9,700 nt of DNA from JANMEB01 sp041740495 (GCA_041740495.1 JBGSLW010000014.1:1-9700), one strand, 5' to 3'; positions 1 through 6,128 are shown, numbered from the stretch's first letter. The notes: generated from the letters alone by a model not told the origin. Translations and numbers: made by a program.

Positions 1-385
1 CGGCCGCAGCACCGCCGCCGGCGGAACTTCCTCCGCCGGCGCCCATCAAAGCCGCCGCATTGGACGAAATCAATTCGTTGAGCCCGGAGACATCGACCGG
101 CTTGAATTGGATGGCGCTCCGCAAGTCGCCGGCCACCAGATTGACGGTTCCGCGGGCGAGAGCCGTCAGTTCGAGTGTCTTTTGCGATTGCGTCAGATTG
201 ACGTAGTAGAGGCGGATCGCGGCGGCCACCGCGCCCATGATCACGACGAACAGGGCCAGGGCCAGGATCACTTCCAACAAGGTGAATCCGCTCGGCGGCC
301 CGTGGGATGCATGCGGCGCCTCCCGAACGATGCGTCGGTCAGCGACGTTGCGCGCCTTTTCAAATATGGCCCGTGTGCGACTCAT
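1..385 (-). CDS. gspJ: Type II secretion minor pseudopilin GspJ, N-terminal part (truncated by window edge)
   Basis: The gene reads from an ATG at 385 to the left edge without a stop, giving 128 visible residues, so the C terminus is missing. Residues 33-38 read GFTLLE, the prepilin-peptidase site: Gly33 at -1, Phe34 as mature residue 1 and Glu38 as the conserved Glu at +5. A hydrophobic helix (about 39-57) follows. GspJ is a minor pseudopilin that forms the pseudopilus tip complex with GspI and GspK; assignment to J rather than another pseudopilin rests on its place after G, H and I. The ATG overlaps the gspI stop as ATGA (382-385), which implies translational coupling. The 33-residue leader is long for a pseudopilin and has no internal in-frame ATG. 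The visible end (about 113-128) is a Gly/Ala/Ser-rich stretch, probably a low-complexity insertion. Confidence 0.85.
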   Translation of the reverse strand, partial: MSRTRAIFEKARNVADRRIVREAPHASHGPPSGFTLLEVILALALFVVIMGAVAAAIRLYYVNLTQSQKTLELTALARGTVNLVAGDLRSAIQFKPVDVSGLNELISSNAAALMGAGGGSSAGGGAAA

Positions 386-849
386 TCCGTGGTCTCGTTG
401 AAATCGAAGTTGGGATCGGGCATGAACCGCACGATGCTATACCCGAGTGGTTCGTCGACGTCTTGTTGGACCGTGACTTTGACGACCAACAGACCGATCT
501 GCTCGGCCGGCTGGACTTCGACCGAGTATTGCCAACCCAACACCTCGTCGATCGGCGAGGAGCTCACGGATTCCAAGGGGAGAGCCCCCGCCGCGATCTC
601 AGCCATTTTGGAATCGCAGAGAATCTGGGCCTGGCTTTGGATACGAGCTCGTCCCGCAGCTTGGAAGCCCAGTTGCACCAGACGTCCAATGGCGGCCAAC
701 GAGAGACCCAAGATCGCGATCGCGAACATCGCCTCCAGCAGCGACAAGCCGGCGCGGGACCGGAGGCGTCGGCGGCGGACGAGGCATCCGACGGACGGTC
801 GCGGGGGGCAAACTGTTGGACCGACTATCATGAAGTTCGTGCTCGTCAT
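382..849 (-). CDS. gspI: Type II secretion minor pseudopilin GspI
   Basis: A 155-residue protein with a type IV prepilin N terminus. Arg-rich leader residues 25-32 precede AGLSLLEA, giving Gly34 at -1, Leu35 as mature residue 1 and Glu39 at +5, then a hydrophobic helix (about 40-58). GspI nucleates the minor-pseudopilin tip complex that primes pseudopilus assembly in the inner membrane. Leu at +1 is unusual, as Phe or Met is the rule. The globular part carries short beta-like segments (VEVQPAEQIGLLVVKVTV, about 111-128), in keeping with the small GspI fold. The ATG at 849 lies 12 bases after the gspH stop, inside the second copy of a 16-bp tandem repeat; AGGGA just before it is a weak ribosome site. 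Met7 is an alternative start that would shorten a long leader. The stop overlaps the gspJ start (ATGA). Confidence 0.82.
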   Translation of the reverse strand: MTSTNFMIVGPTVCPPRPSVGCLVRRRRLRSRAGLSLLEAMFAIAILGLSLAAIGRLVQLGFQAAGRARIQSQAQILCDSKMAEIAAGALPLESVSSSPIDEVLGWQYSVEVQPAEQIGLLVVKVTVQQDVDEPLGYSIVRFMPDPNFDFNETTE

Positions 850-876
850 TGTCCCTGGTCGTCATTGTCCCTGGTC
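845..876. repeat. Perfect 16-bp tandem duplication at the gspH/gspI junction
   Basis: The 16-base unit GTCATTGTCCCTGGTC occurs at 845-860 and again, without mismatch, at 861-876. Read on the coding (minus) strand, each copy contains AGGGACAATGA: a weak ribosome site, an ATG and an overlapping TGA. The gspH stop lies in the first copy read by the ribosome and the gspI start in the second. The unit length is not a multiple of three, so an ATG kept in the first copy opens a different, dead-end frame. Confidence 0.95.
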
Positions 877-1428
877 GCTGACGCGGGCGACGTTGGACAT
901 TCCGGTGAGGCCACGGAGGTCGACGCGGATCAAGTCGTTGCGGTCGTTGCGCAGGTAAACCGCCGCGTCTTGGGAGGACCCGTCGGGGTAAAACAGGATC
1001 GGGGTCATGCCTTGGGTGCCGCTGGCCCCTTCCGATTCGAACTGCCCTCGGGCATCCCCGGAGACATTGGCTCCCGCGAAGACAAGTCCGGCCGGCAACT
1101 TGCGGAGAGGCGGGGGCGACTGAACCGACGCCATGATTTGCGGATTGATCAGCGAATACGCGTTGATAAACGGGGAGATTGTGTAGGACTCGCCTCCTTG
1201 CGCGTAGAGGAAGGCGAACACATTCCCGGACTTGATCGCTCGAATCCGTGCCTGGCCGAACGACGCTCGGACCTGGTCGGCGCCGGAACGCAACGACTGG
1301 TACGCGAAACTTCGGCGGACCAGCGGCGCGGCCATCGCGGCGACGACCAGCACGACCGTCAGCACCAGCATCAACTCCAACAACGTGAACGCGGCTCGCC
1401 GCCGCGTCGCCGCATTCCGATCCCGCAT
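862..1428 (-). CDS. gspH: Type II secretion minor pseudopilin GspH
   Basis: A 188-residue protein starting at an ATG three bases after the gspG stop. Residues 9-18 read RRRAAFTLLE: a 13-residue leader, Phe14 as mature residue 1 and Glu18 at +5, then a hydrophobic helix (about 19-36). The residue at -1 is Ala13, not the near-invariant Gly. The C-terminal half has the GspH-type pattern ILFYPDGSSQDAAVYL (about 144-159) followed by an IRVDLRGLTG strand (167-176), as in the GspH/FimT beta-sandwich. GspH links the tip complex to the GspG shaft of the pseudopilus. No clear ribosome site precedes the ATG, so translation is probably coupled to gspG. The stop lies within the 16-bp duplication at 845-876. 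Choice of H over another minor pseudopilin rests on the C-terminal pattern and gene order. Confidence 0.82.
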   Translation of the reverse strand: MRDRNAATRRRAAFTLLELMLVLTVVLVVAAMAAPLVRRSFAYQSLRSGADQVRASFGQARIRAIKSGNVFAFLYAQGGESYTISPFINAYSLINPQIMASVQSPPPLRKLPAGLVFAGANVSGDARGQFESEGASGTQGMTPILFYPDGSSQDAAVYLRNDRNDLIRVDLRGLTGMSNVARVSDQGQ

Positions 1429-1431
1429 AGG

Positions 1432-1866
1432 TTACCGCAAGTTGGTGATATCGTCGGCTGTATCAAACTGCTTATCCGGTCCTGCCGAGGTGATCGTGAC
1501 CATATCGTTGGCAGGATCGGGGACGTATCGGTATTCGACTTGCCAAGGGTCATTGAAGTCCTTGGAGGCGTCGATATACGGTCCTCCCCACATCGTCTTG
1601 TCCATGCCTTGCGGCAGGAGCTTCAAATCTTGCAACGTTTGGGGAAAGGAACTGACGCTGGCGTGGTACATCTGGCAAGCGTTCTCCAGCACGCCGATTT
1701 CCGTGCGGGATGCTCGCGACAAGCTGTTGCGCTGCAGCGAAACGAAGGCGAAAGTCGCCATCGAAGCCAGCGCCACCAGGATCGCTGTGACCAGCAAAAT
1801 TTCCATCAACGTAAAGCCTGCCCGTCGCGCGGCTCGATTCGGCCGCATCGTTCGCGTTCGTTTCAT
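1432..1866 (-). CDS. gspG: Type II secretion major pseudopilin GspG
   Basis: With the start at 1866 the protein has 144 residues, typical for the family. AGFTLMEI gives Gly17 at -1, Phe18 as mature residue 1 and Glu22 at +5, followed by a hydrophobic helix to about residue 40. The C terminus carries the T2SSG signature: WGGPY (93-97), DPW (106-108), then SAGPDKQFDTADDITN (127-142), the Asp-rich loop that binds calcium in characterised GspG proteins. GspG polymerises into the pseudopilus that pushes substrates through the secretin. An in-frame ATG at 1902 abuts the gspF stop and would add 12 residues. I prefer 1866 because GAGGAG sits seven bases upstream of it and the leader becomes 17 residues; the 1902 ATG has no ribosome site. 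Confidence 0.9.
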   Translation of the reverse strand: MKRTRTMRPNRAARRAGFTLMEILLVTAILVALASMATFAFVSLQRNSLSRASRTEIGVLENACQMYHASVSSFPQTLQDLKLLPQGMDKTMWGGPYIDASKDFNDPWQVEYRYVPDPANDMVTITSAGPDKQFDTADDITNLR

Positions 1867-1873
1867 TGCATAT

Positions 1874-1879
1874 CTCCTC
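1874..1879 (-). promoter_or_regulatory. Ribosome binding site deciding the gspG start
   Basis: GAGGAG on the minus strand, seven bases before the ATG at 1866. It lies inside the longer reading frame that begins at 1902 and is the only good Shine-Dalgarno sequence seen downstream of gspE in this operon. A strong private ribosome site fits GspG being the most abundant pseudopilin. Confidence 0.75.
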
Positions 1880-1902
1880 GATCGAATTGTAGTATTGGAC
1901 AT

Positions 1903-3111
1903 TTAAGTAAACGCCTGACCCATCTTGAGGATCGGCAACAACAGGGCCACCACAATGATCATGATGATCGTGGCCATCACAACCAACATCATTGGCTCGA
2001 GCATCCGCACGAGCAAATCGAGTCGGCGCATCGTCTGCTTTTCCAAGCCATCGGCCAAACTGATCAGGACCGTATCCAATGTATTGGACTCCTCGGCGAC
2101 GGAAATCATCTCGGAGACCGTCGCGGGAAAATGCCCCGAGCGTTTGAGCGGAACAGCCAAGGATTCGCCGGAAGCGACGTTTTCCGTAGCTTTGTCGATC
2201 GCCTCGGAGAGGACCCGGTTGCCGGTCGCATCGCGGCTGATTTCCAGCGATTTGATCAACGGGACTCCATTTTTCAGCAGCGTACCCAGCACGCGGCAGA
2301 ATCGAGCCACCGCCAGGTTACGGAACACGCTGCCGAACATCGGCAAACGGAGCTTGACCCAATCCGCGGCCCGCCGTCCTTTCGGCTTCTTGATTTGAAC
2401 CCACAATACCGCAAAAAGTATCGCACAAACTATCGCCAGGGGAATGCCGAATTTCTGCAAGCTGCTGCTGAAATTCAAGAGGAAATCGGTCGCAGCCGGC
2501 AACTGACCGCGCTGCCGCAATTCTTCGAACAGCTCGCCAAATTTGGGGATGAAAAAAATCAGCAAGACGATCAAGATCAACGCGCCAACGCCTGCCAGGA
2601 TTGCCGGGTAGATCAGCGCCCCCACCGTCCGCCCTTTGATATCGGCGCGATGTTCGATGAACTGGCCGACGCGCTCGAACGCATCTTCCAGAAAACCCCC
2701 TTCGGCGCCGGCTCGAGCCAGATTCACGGTGATTTCGTTGAAGTCGGTGGGGTAGCGGGCGAAGGCATCCCCTACGGTCTCCCCGTCCTCGACACGGGCG
2801 ACGATGTCATCCAGCACTGTGCGCAAACGCTGGTTGGTCGCCTGCGATTGCAGGATTTTCAGCGAGCGCATGAGCGGGACGCCGCCGCGGAGCAGGGAGG
2901 CCAGCGACGCGAAAAAATTGGCCTGAGTCTGGTCGTTGATCCGCCAGCCACGAAGACCGACCGACTTCTTTTCCTTCAGCGGGGCGACCGCGATCGGAAA
3001 CAACGACTTGCCCGAAAGTACGCCGATGACTTCGCGTTCGGTCGCTGCCGACAACGTGCCGGAAACGCGTTCGCCATCCAGCGAGCGGGCGGTGTAGGTG
3101 AATTCGGGCAT
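1903..3111 (-). CDS. gspF: Type II secretion inner-membrane platform protein GspF
   Basis: A 402-residue protein, the usual length for GspF/PilC. The N terminus (MPEFTYTARSLDGERVSGTL) is the family's cytoplasmic start. Two related T2SSF helical domains follow: about 64-187 (FFASLASLLRGGVPLMRSL) and about 267-390 (ARFCRVLGTLLKNGVPLIKS), each ending in or near a membrane helix. Membrane segments are seen at about 168-188, 222-240 and 371-394. GspF sits in the inner membrane and couples the GspE ATPase to pseudopilin polymerisation. The second domain contains the conserved GESLAVPL and AEESNTLD stretches. The gene starts six bases after the gspE stop with no clear ribosome site, so translation is probably coupled. 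PilC of type IV pili is homologous; the G/H/I/J genes downstream favour T2SS. Confidence 0.93.
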   Translation of the reverse strand: MPEFTYTARSLDGERVSGTLSAATEREVIGVLSGKSLFPIAVAPLKEKKSVGLRGWRINDQTQANFFASLASLLRGGVPLMRSLKILQSQATNQRLRTVLDDIVARVEDGETVGDAFARYPTDFNEITVNLARAGAEGGFLEDAFERVGQFIEHRADIKGRTVGALIYPAILAGVGALILIVLLIFFIPKFGELFEELRQRGQLPAATDFLLNFSSSLQKFGIPLAIVCAILFAVLWVQIKKPKGRRAADWVKLRLPMFGSVFRNLAVARFCRVLGTLLKNGVPLIKSLEISRDATGNRVLSEAIDKATENVASGESLAVPLKRSGHFPATVSEMISVAEESNTLDTVLISLADGLEKQTMRRLDLLVRMLEPMMLVVMATIIMIIVVALLLPILKMGQAFT

Positions 3112-3117
3112 GGCGGC

Positions 3118-4803
3118 CTACATTCGATCGATCTTCGTGATGCGCAGCACCTCGTCGACCGAGGTCGAACCGGAGATCGCTTTGTCCCAGCCATCATCTC
3201 GTAAAGTCCGCATCCCCTCCGCCAACGCAGCCCTCTTGATCTCCCAGGAACTCTTGCGATCGTGTGCCAATTGCCGTACGGCCTCGGTGGTCAGTAACAA
3301 TTCGTAGATCCCGACCCGGCCGCGGTAGCCGACCTGTCGGCATTCGCGGCAACCCCCGCTGCGGTACAAGGGACCATCACCCAACTTGTCCCAAGGAAAA
3401 TCCGCAGGCATTTCATCCGGTTTCGGACGGTACGGCTCTTTGCAGTGTTGGCACAGCCTCCGAATCAACCGCTGTGCCATCACCGCCTCCACGGTACTGG
3501 CGACCAGAAAGGGCTCGACCCCCATATCGGTCATCCGGGTGAACGCGCTGGCGGCGTCGTTGGTGTGCAGCGTGCTGAACACCAAGTGTCCGGTCAGCGA
3601 CGCCTGGATAGCGTTTTCCGCGGTTTCCAGGTCTCGGATTTCGCCCACCAAAACAATATCCGGGTCGTGGCGGAGGATGCTGCGGAGCGATGCGGCAAAC
3701 GTCAATCCGATCTTGGGGTGGACTTGGATCTGGTTGATCCCGGGAATCTGATATTCCACCGGGTCTTCCGTCGTGATGATTTTGTTGTCGGGTGTGTTGA
3801 TTTCGACGAGAGCGCTGTAGAGCGTTGTCGTTTTACCCGAACCTGTGGGGCCGGTGACCAGCAAGATTCCGTGGGGCTGTTGGATCAATTCGTAAAACTT
3901 GCGGTAGGATTCGTTGTCCATCCCCAATCCGCGGAGGTCGAAGACCATCGCCCCCTTATCCAAAATCCGCAGCACCAGGCTTTCGCCGTGGATCATCGGG
4001 ATCACGGAGACCCGCACGTCGATTTCGCGCCCTTTGACTTTCAGTTTGATCCGGCCATCTTGGGGCAAGCGTTTCTCTGCAATATTCAGCCGGGCCATGA
4101 TCTTGAGTCGGCTGATGATCGCGGCCTGGAAGTGATTGATCTCCGGAGGGACTGGCTGCGTGTGTAGAATCCCATCGATCCGATAGCGGATGACGACGCC
4201 GGCGGATTGAGATTCGATATGCACGTCGCTGGCTCGCGACTCGACCGCCTCCAACAAGATTTCGTTGACCAGGCGAACCACGGAGGCTTCCTGGGCCATC
4301 TCGGAGAGTTCGGAGCCATCGGACTCGATGTCCTCCAACAGCTCGATCCCATCCTGTTCCATCCGCTGTTCGATCAAGCCCTCGATCGTCTCGCCGCCGA
4401 CCCCCAGGTGTTCTTTGATCAGGCGGGCGATTTCACTTCGCTCGGCCAGCACGGGATGCACTGCCAGGCCCGTTGCCGCACCGACTTCGTCCAACGCATA
4501 GAGGTCAAAAGGGTTGCAAGTCGCGACCACGATCGAACCGTTATGTCTCGAAATCGGGAAGAGGATTTGGCGGTAGATGACTTTTTGCGGAAAGGTTTTG
4601 AGCAAGTCCAGATCGATCGGCGTGTTGCGCAGGTCGACATAGTCGATGCCGATATCGGTCGAAATCGCCTGGAGCGCCTTGTCTTCGCGCACGAACCCCA
4701 AATCGACCAGATTGCGGAGAACGTTCCCTCCCCGCTCGGCCGCTTGGCCGAGTTGAGCCCGGTCGATTAAGCCTCGTTCGATCAATAACTCGCCAACGTC
4801 CAT
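3118..4803 (-). CDS. gspE: Type II secretion assembly ATPase GspE
   Basis: A 561-residue hexameric cytoplasmic ATPase of the GspE/PilB family that powers pseudopilus extension. An N-terminal MshEN-like domain (about 1-130; LLIERGLIDRAQLGQA) is followed by the RecA-like core. Walker A is GPTGSGKTT (318-326), the Asp box is around Glu346-Asp347, Walker B is DIVLVGEIRD (382-391, Glu388 catalytic) and the His box is GHLVFSTLHTNDA (405-417). A zinc-binding tetracysteine module is complete: Cys451, Cys454, Cys485, Cys488. All catalytic motifs are intact. The ATG at 4803 has AAAGGAG ending four bases upstream. It is the first gene of the operon. PilB is the nearest alternative identity; the pseudopilin set downstream favours GspE. 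Confidence 0.95.
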   Translation of the reverse strand: MDVGELLIERGLIDRAQLGQAAERGGNVLRNLVDLGFVREDKALQAISTDIGIDYVDLRNTPIDLDLLKTFPQKVIYRQILFPISRHNGSIVVATCNPFDLYALDEVGAATGLAVHPVLAERSEIARLIKEHLGVGGETIEGLIEQRMEQDGIELLEDIESDGSELSEMAQEASVVRLVNEILLEAVESRASDVHIESQSAGVVIRYRIDGILHTQPVPPEINHFQAAIISRLKIMARLNIAEKRLPQDGRIKLKVKGREIDVRVSVIPMIHGESLVLRILDKGAMVFDLRGLGMDNESYRKFYELIQQPHGILLVTGPTGSGKTTTLYSALVEINTPDNKIITTEDPVEYQIPGINQIQVHPKIGLTFAASLRSILRHDPDIVLVGEIRDLETAENAIQASLTGHLVFSTLHTNDAASAFTRMTDMGVEPFLVASTVEAVMAQRLIRRLCQHCKEPYRPKPDEMPADFPWDKLGDGPLYRSGGCRECRQVGYRGRVGIYELLLTTEAVRQLAHDRKSSWEIKRAALAEGMRTLRDDGWDKAISGSTSVDEVLRITKIDRM

Positions 4804-4860
4804 CGAGCTCCTTTCCAGCCGTTGTTACGGACCTGCCGCGCCAAATAGCGTGCCGCGGTT

Positions 4861-4872
4861 GATATATAAGAA
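4861..4872 (-). promoter_or_regulatory. Possible -10 region for the gsp operon
   Basis: On the minus strand the sequence TTCTTATATATC, the most AT-rich spot in the gspE leader, lies about 57 bases before the gspE ATG. Its spacing suits a -10 element with a short leader. I see no convincing -35 hexamer upstream, so this is a weak call. The terminator at 5048-5078 separates the operon from the gene upstream, so a promoter is expected in this interval. Confidence 0.25.
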
Positions 4873-4926
4873 ACCACCGAGACCGGGATTGAGTTTCGGG
4901 GATTTTGCAATTTCCACAACGGAACA

Positions 4927-5025
4927 GCGGCAACCGCCGTCTATTTTAAGCTGCAAATCAGCTTGCCGCTCGCAGTTGGGGAAAATTGCCCGAGTTGCCC
5001 GGCAATTCCTCCGCTATTTCGGCGG
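4927..5025. other. Cluster of four small inverted repeats in the gspE leader region
   Basis: Four short perfect dyads follow one another: GCGG/CCGC (4927-4937, 3-base loop), AAGCTG/CAGCTT (4948-4964, 5-base loop), AATTGCC/GGCAATT (4984-5007, 10-base loop) and CCGC/GCGG (5011-5025, 7-base loop). They lie between the terminator at 5048-5078 and the gspE leader and do not overlap any credible gene. They may be structured leader RNA, protein-binding sites or an intergenic repeat; the sequence alone does not decide. Confidence 0.5.
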
Positions 5026-5047
5026 CTCGCTCTCGGTGGATTCGGAC

Positions 5048-5078
5048 AAAAAAGGGGTGCCCGGTGGGCACCCCTTTT
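5048..5078 (-). terminator. Rho-independent terminator
   Basis: A perfect 13-bp stem, AAAAGGGGTGCCC (5050-5062) pairing with GGGCACCCCTTTT (5066-5078), closes on a 3-base loop. On the minus strand the hairpin runs into six T residues. It lies about 106 bases beyond the stop of the secreted-protein gene at 5184 and should end that transcript before gspE. On the plus strand it also has four T residues, so it could act both ways, although no plus-strand gene leads into it. Confidence 0.85.
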
Positions 5079-5111
5079 ATCGAAAACGAGACAGGCCAGC
5101 TCAATACTCGC

Positions 5112-5162
5112 ACAATGTTTCGCAGGGAACAATGTTTCGCAGGGAACAATGTTTCGCTGGGA
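5112..5162. repeat. Three tandem copies of a 17-bp repeat
   Basis: The unit ACAATGTTTCGCAGGGA occurs at 5112-5128 and 5129-5145 exactly, and at 5146-5162 with one A-to-T change. The array lies 21 bases beyond the stop of the secreted-protein gene and ahead of its terminator, so it is transcribed as 3' untranslated RNA. A 17-base period is out of step with codons, which supports a non-coding nature. Confidence 0.95.
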
Positions 5163-5183
5163 ACCAAACGACCGGCACCAAGA

Positions 5184-5927
5184 CTAAAAGTCGTTGTTGC
5201 CGCGCCCTTGACCTCGTCCACCACGGCCTCCTTCGCCCCCTTGGCCTCGCCGACCGCCCCCTTGCTGGCCGCCGCGGAACATTTGGCGGAAGTCCAACTC
5301 AAAGGGCTCGCCGACCAACTCCTGAAACTTCTCGCGCTGATCCGAATCGAGCACCGACAGGACCTTGTCTTCCATATCTTTGCGGAGCTGAACAATCTTC
5401 TCTTCCATTTCCTTGCGGGCTTCTTCCGCAACCTTTTGCATTTCTTCCTTTTGTGCGCTGGTGATTTTCAATTCCTTCGCCAGGTCGCCATCCAAGGCGC
5501 CAGCGATGCCGTTCATCCCGCGAGTCCGCTGTTGCAAGGCGATTTGCTTCAAGCGTTTTTGTTGATGCGGCAGGAGGATTTCATCAACCTTGGCTTGGAA
5601 ATCTTCGTTGAGTTCGGTCATCTTCTTCTGTCGTTCTTCGTCCGACATGTCGCGGAAATTCTGAAAAGCATCCCGCATGGCATCCCGCATTTCGTTGCCG
5701 ATTTCGTCGATTTGCTCGACTTGGTCGTCGACGATTTCCAATGCTTTTTGGACCTGCTCACTTCGCAGCAGCATCATGGGGTTATTCATGAAATCGCCGC
5801 CACGCCCCCCCGGTCCTCCTCCACCCGGTCCTCCTCCGCCCGGTTGGGCCATCGCTGCCGATCCAAGTCCCAACCCCAGGACAACTATGCCCAATACCTT
5901 CACCGGCCAACCTAAACGGACGTTCAT
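5184..5927 (-). CDS. Secreted Gly-rich Spy/CpxP-like helical protein with RGG tail
   Basis: A 247-residue protein with a signal peptide (residues 1-28, ending SAAMAQ), so it is probably periplasmic or exported. After a GGGGP tandem linker (about 29-44) comes a long charged, helix-forming region with a two-fold internal repeat: LEIVDDQVEQI...ILLPHQQKRLKQI (63-129) and LKITSAQKEEM...VLDSDQREKFQEL (153-204). This L-x-x-x-Q pattern recalls Spy/CpxP-type periplasmic chaperones, but similarity is only at pattern level and the function is unknown. The C terminus (219-244) is a Gly/Arg/Gln tail with repeated RGG. The ATG at 5927 is chosen over an upstream in-frame ATG at 5987 because GAAGGAG sits six bases before it and the signal peptide begins there. 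It is transcribed alone, ending at the terminator at 5048-5078. Confidence 0.8.
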   Translation of the reverse strand: MNVRLGWPVKVLGIVVLGLGLGSAAMAQPGGGGPGGGGPGGRGGDFMNNPMMLLRSEQVQKALEIVDDQVEQIDEIGNEMRDAMRDAFQNFRDMSDEERQKKMTELNEDFQAKVDEILLPHQQKRLKQIALQQRTRGMNGIAGALDGDLAKELKITSAQKEEMQKVAEEARKEMEEKIVQLRKDMEDKVLSVLDSDQREKFQELVGEPFELDFRQMFRGGQQGGGRRGQGGEGGRGGRGQGRGNNDF

Positions 5928-5933
5928 ATGCTT

Positions 5934-5940
5934 CTCCTTC
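5934..5940 (-). promoter_or_regulatory. Ribosome binding site deciding the secreted-protein start
   Basis: GAAGGAG on the minus strand, six bases before the ATG at 5927. It rules out the longer frame from 5987, whose extra 20 residues would put a charged stretch in front of the signal peptide. Confidence 0.8.
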
Positions 5941-6098
5941 TTACACCCCAATTGGTCGAAACTCTCCCGCCGCCTCACGCGACGCATTTTGGAAATCTCA
6001 GCTTCGGTTCCGTCGTACCGACGAACCGCCTGTAAATTGCATGCCGTCGAAAGTCAGCCGCGGTCGAATTGGACTGGACTCGGTTTGAACGGAACGGG

Positions 6099-6128
6099 CC
6101 GGACAAACACCGGCCGGACAAACACCGG
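6099..6128. repeat. Perfect 15-bp tandem duplication
   Basis: CCGGACAAACACCGG occurs twice back to back (6099-6113 and 6114-6128). Each unit begins and ends with CCGG. It lies about 170 bases upstream of the secreted-protein gene's start codon, in non-coding DNA. Confidence 0.9.

Noticed and set aside
599..865. 88-residue minus-strand frame starting in the 16-bp duplication
   Set aside because: It overlaps gspI in another frame and starts at the decoy ATG of the first repeat copy. GspI, with its prepilin motif, is the real product.
307..3204. 965-residue plus-strand open frame
   Set aside because: It is codon-on-codon antisense to gspI, gspH, gspG and gspF, whose products are clearly recognisable. 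Its His/Arg/Gln/Asp-rich composition is that of a reversed shadow, and no protein family is recognisable in it.
4207..4770. 187-residue plus-strand open frame
   Set aside because: It is antisense to the N-terminal half of gspE and has no ribosome site or recognisable motif.
5112..5162. CRISPR-like repeat array
   Set aside because: The 17-base units are directly adjacent with no spacers, and there are only three of them; no cas genes are present.
4986..5915. 309-residue plus-strand open frame
   Set aside because: It is antisense to the signal-peptide protein at 5184-5927, crosses the terminator hairpin and the 17-bp repeats, and has no ribosome site.
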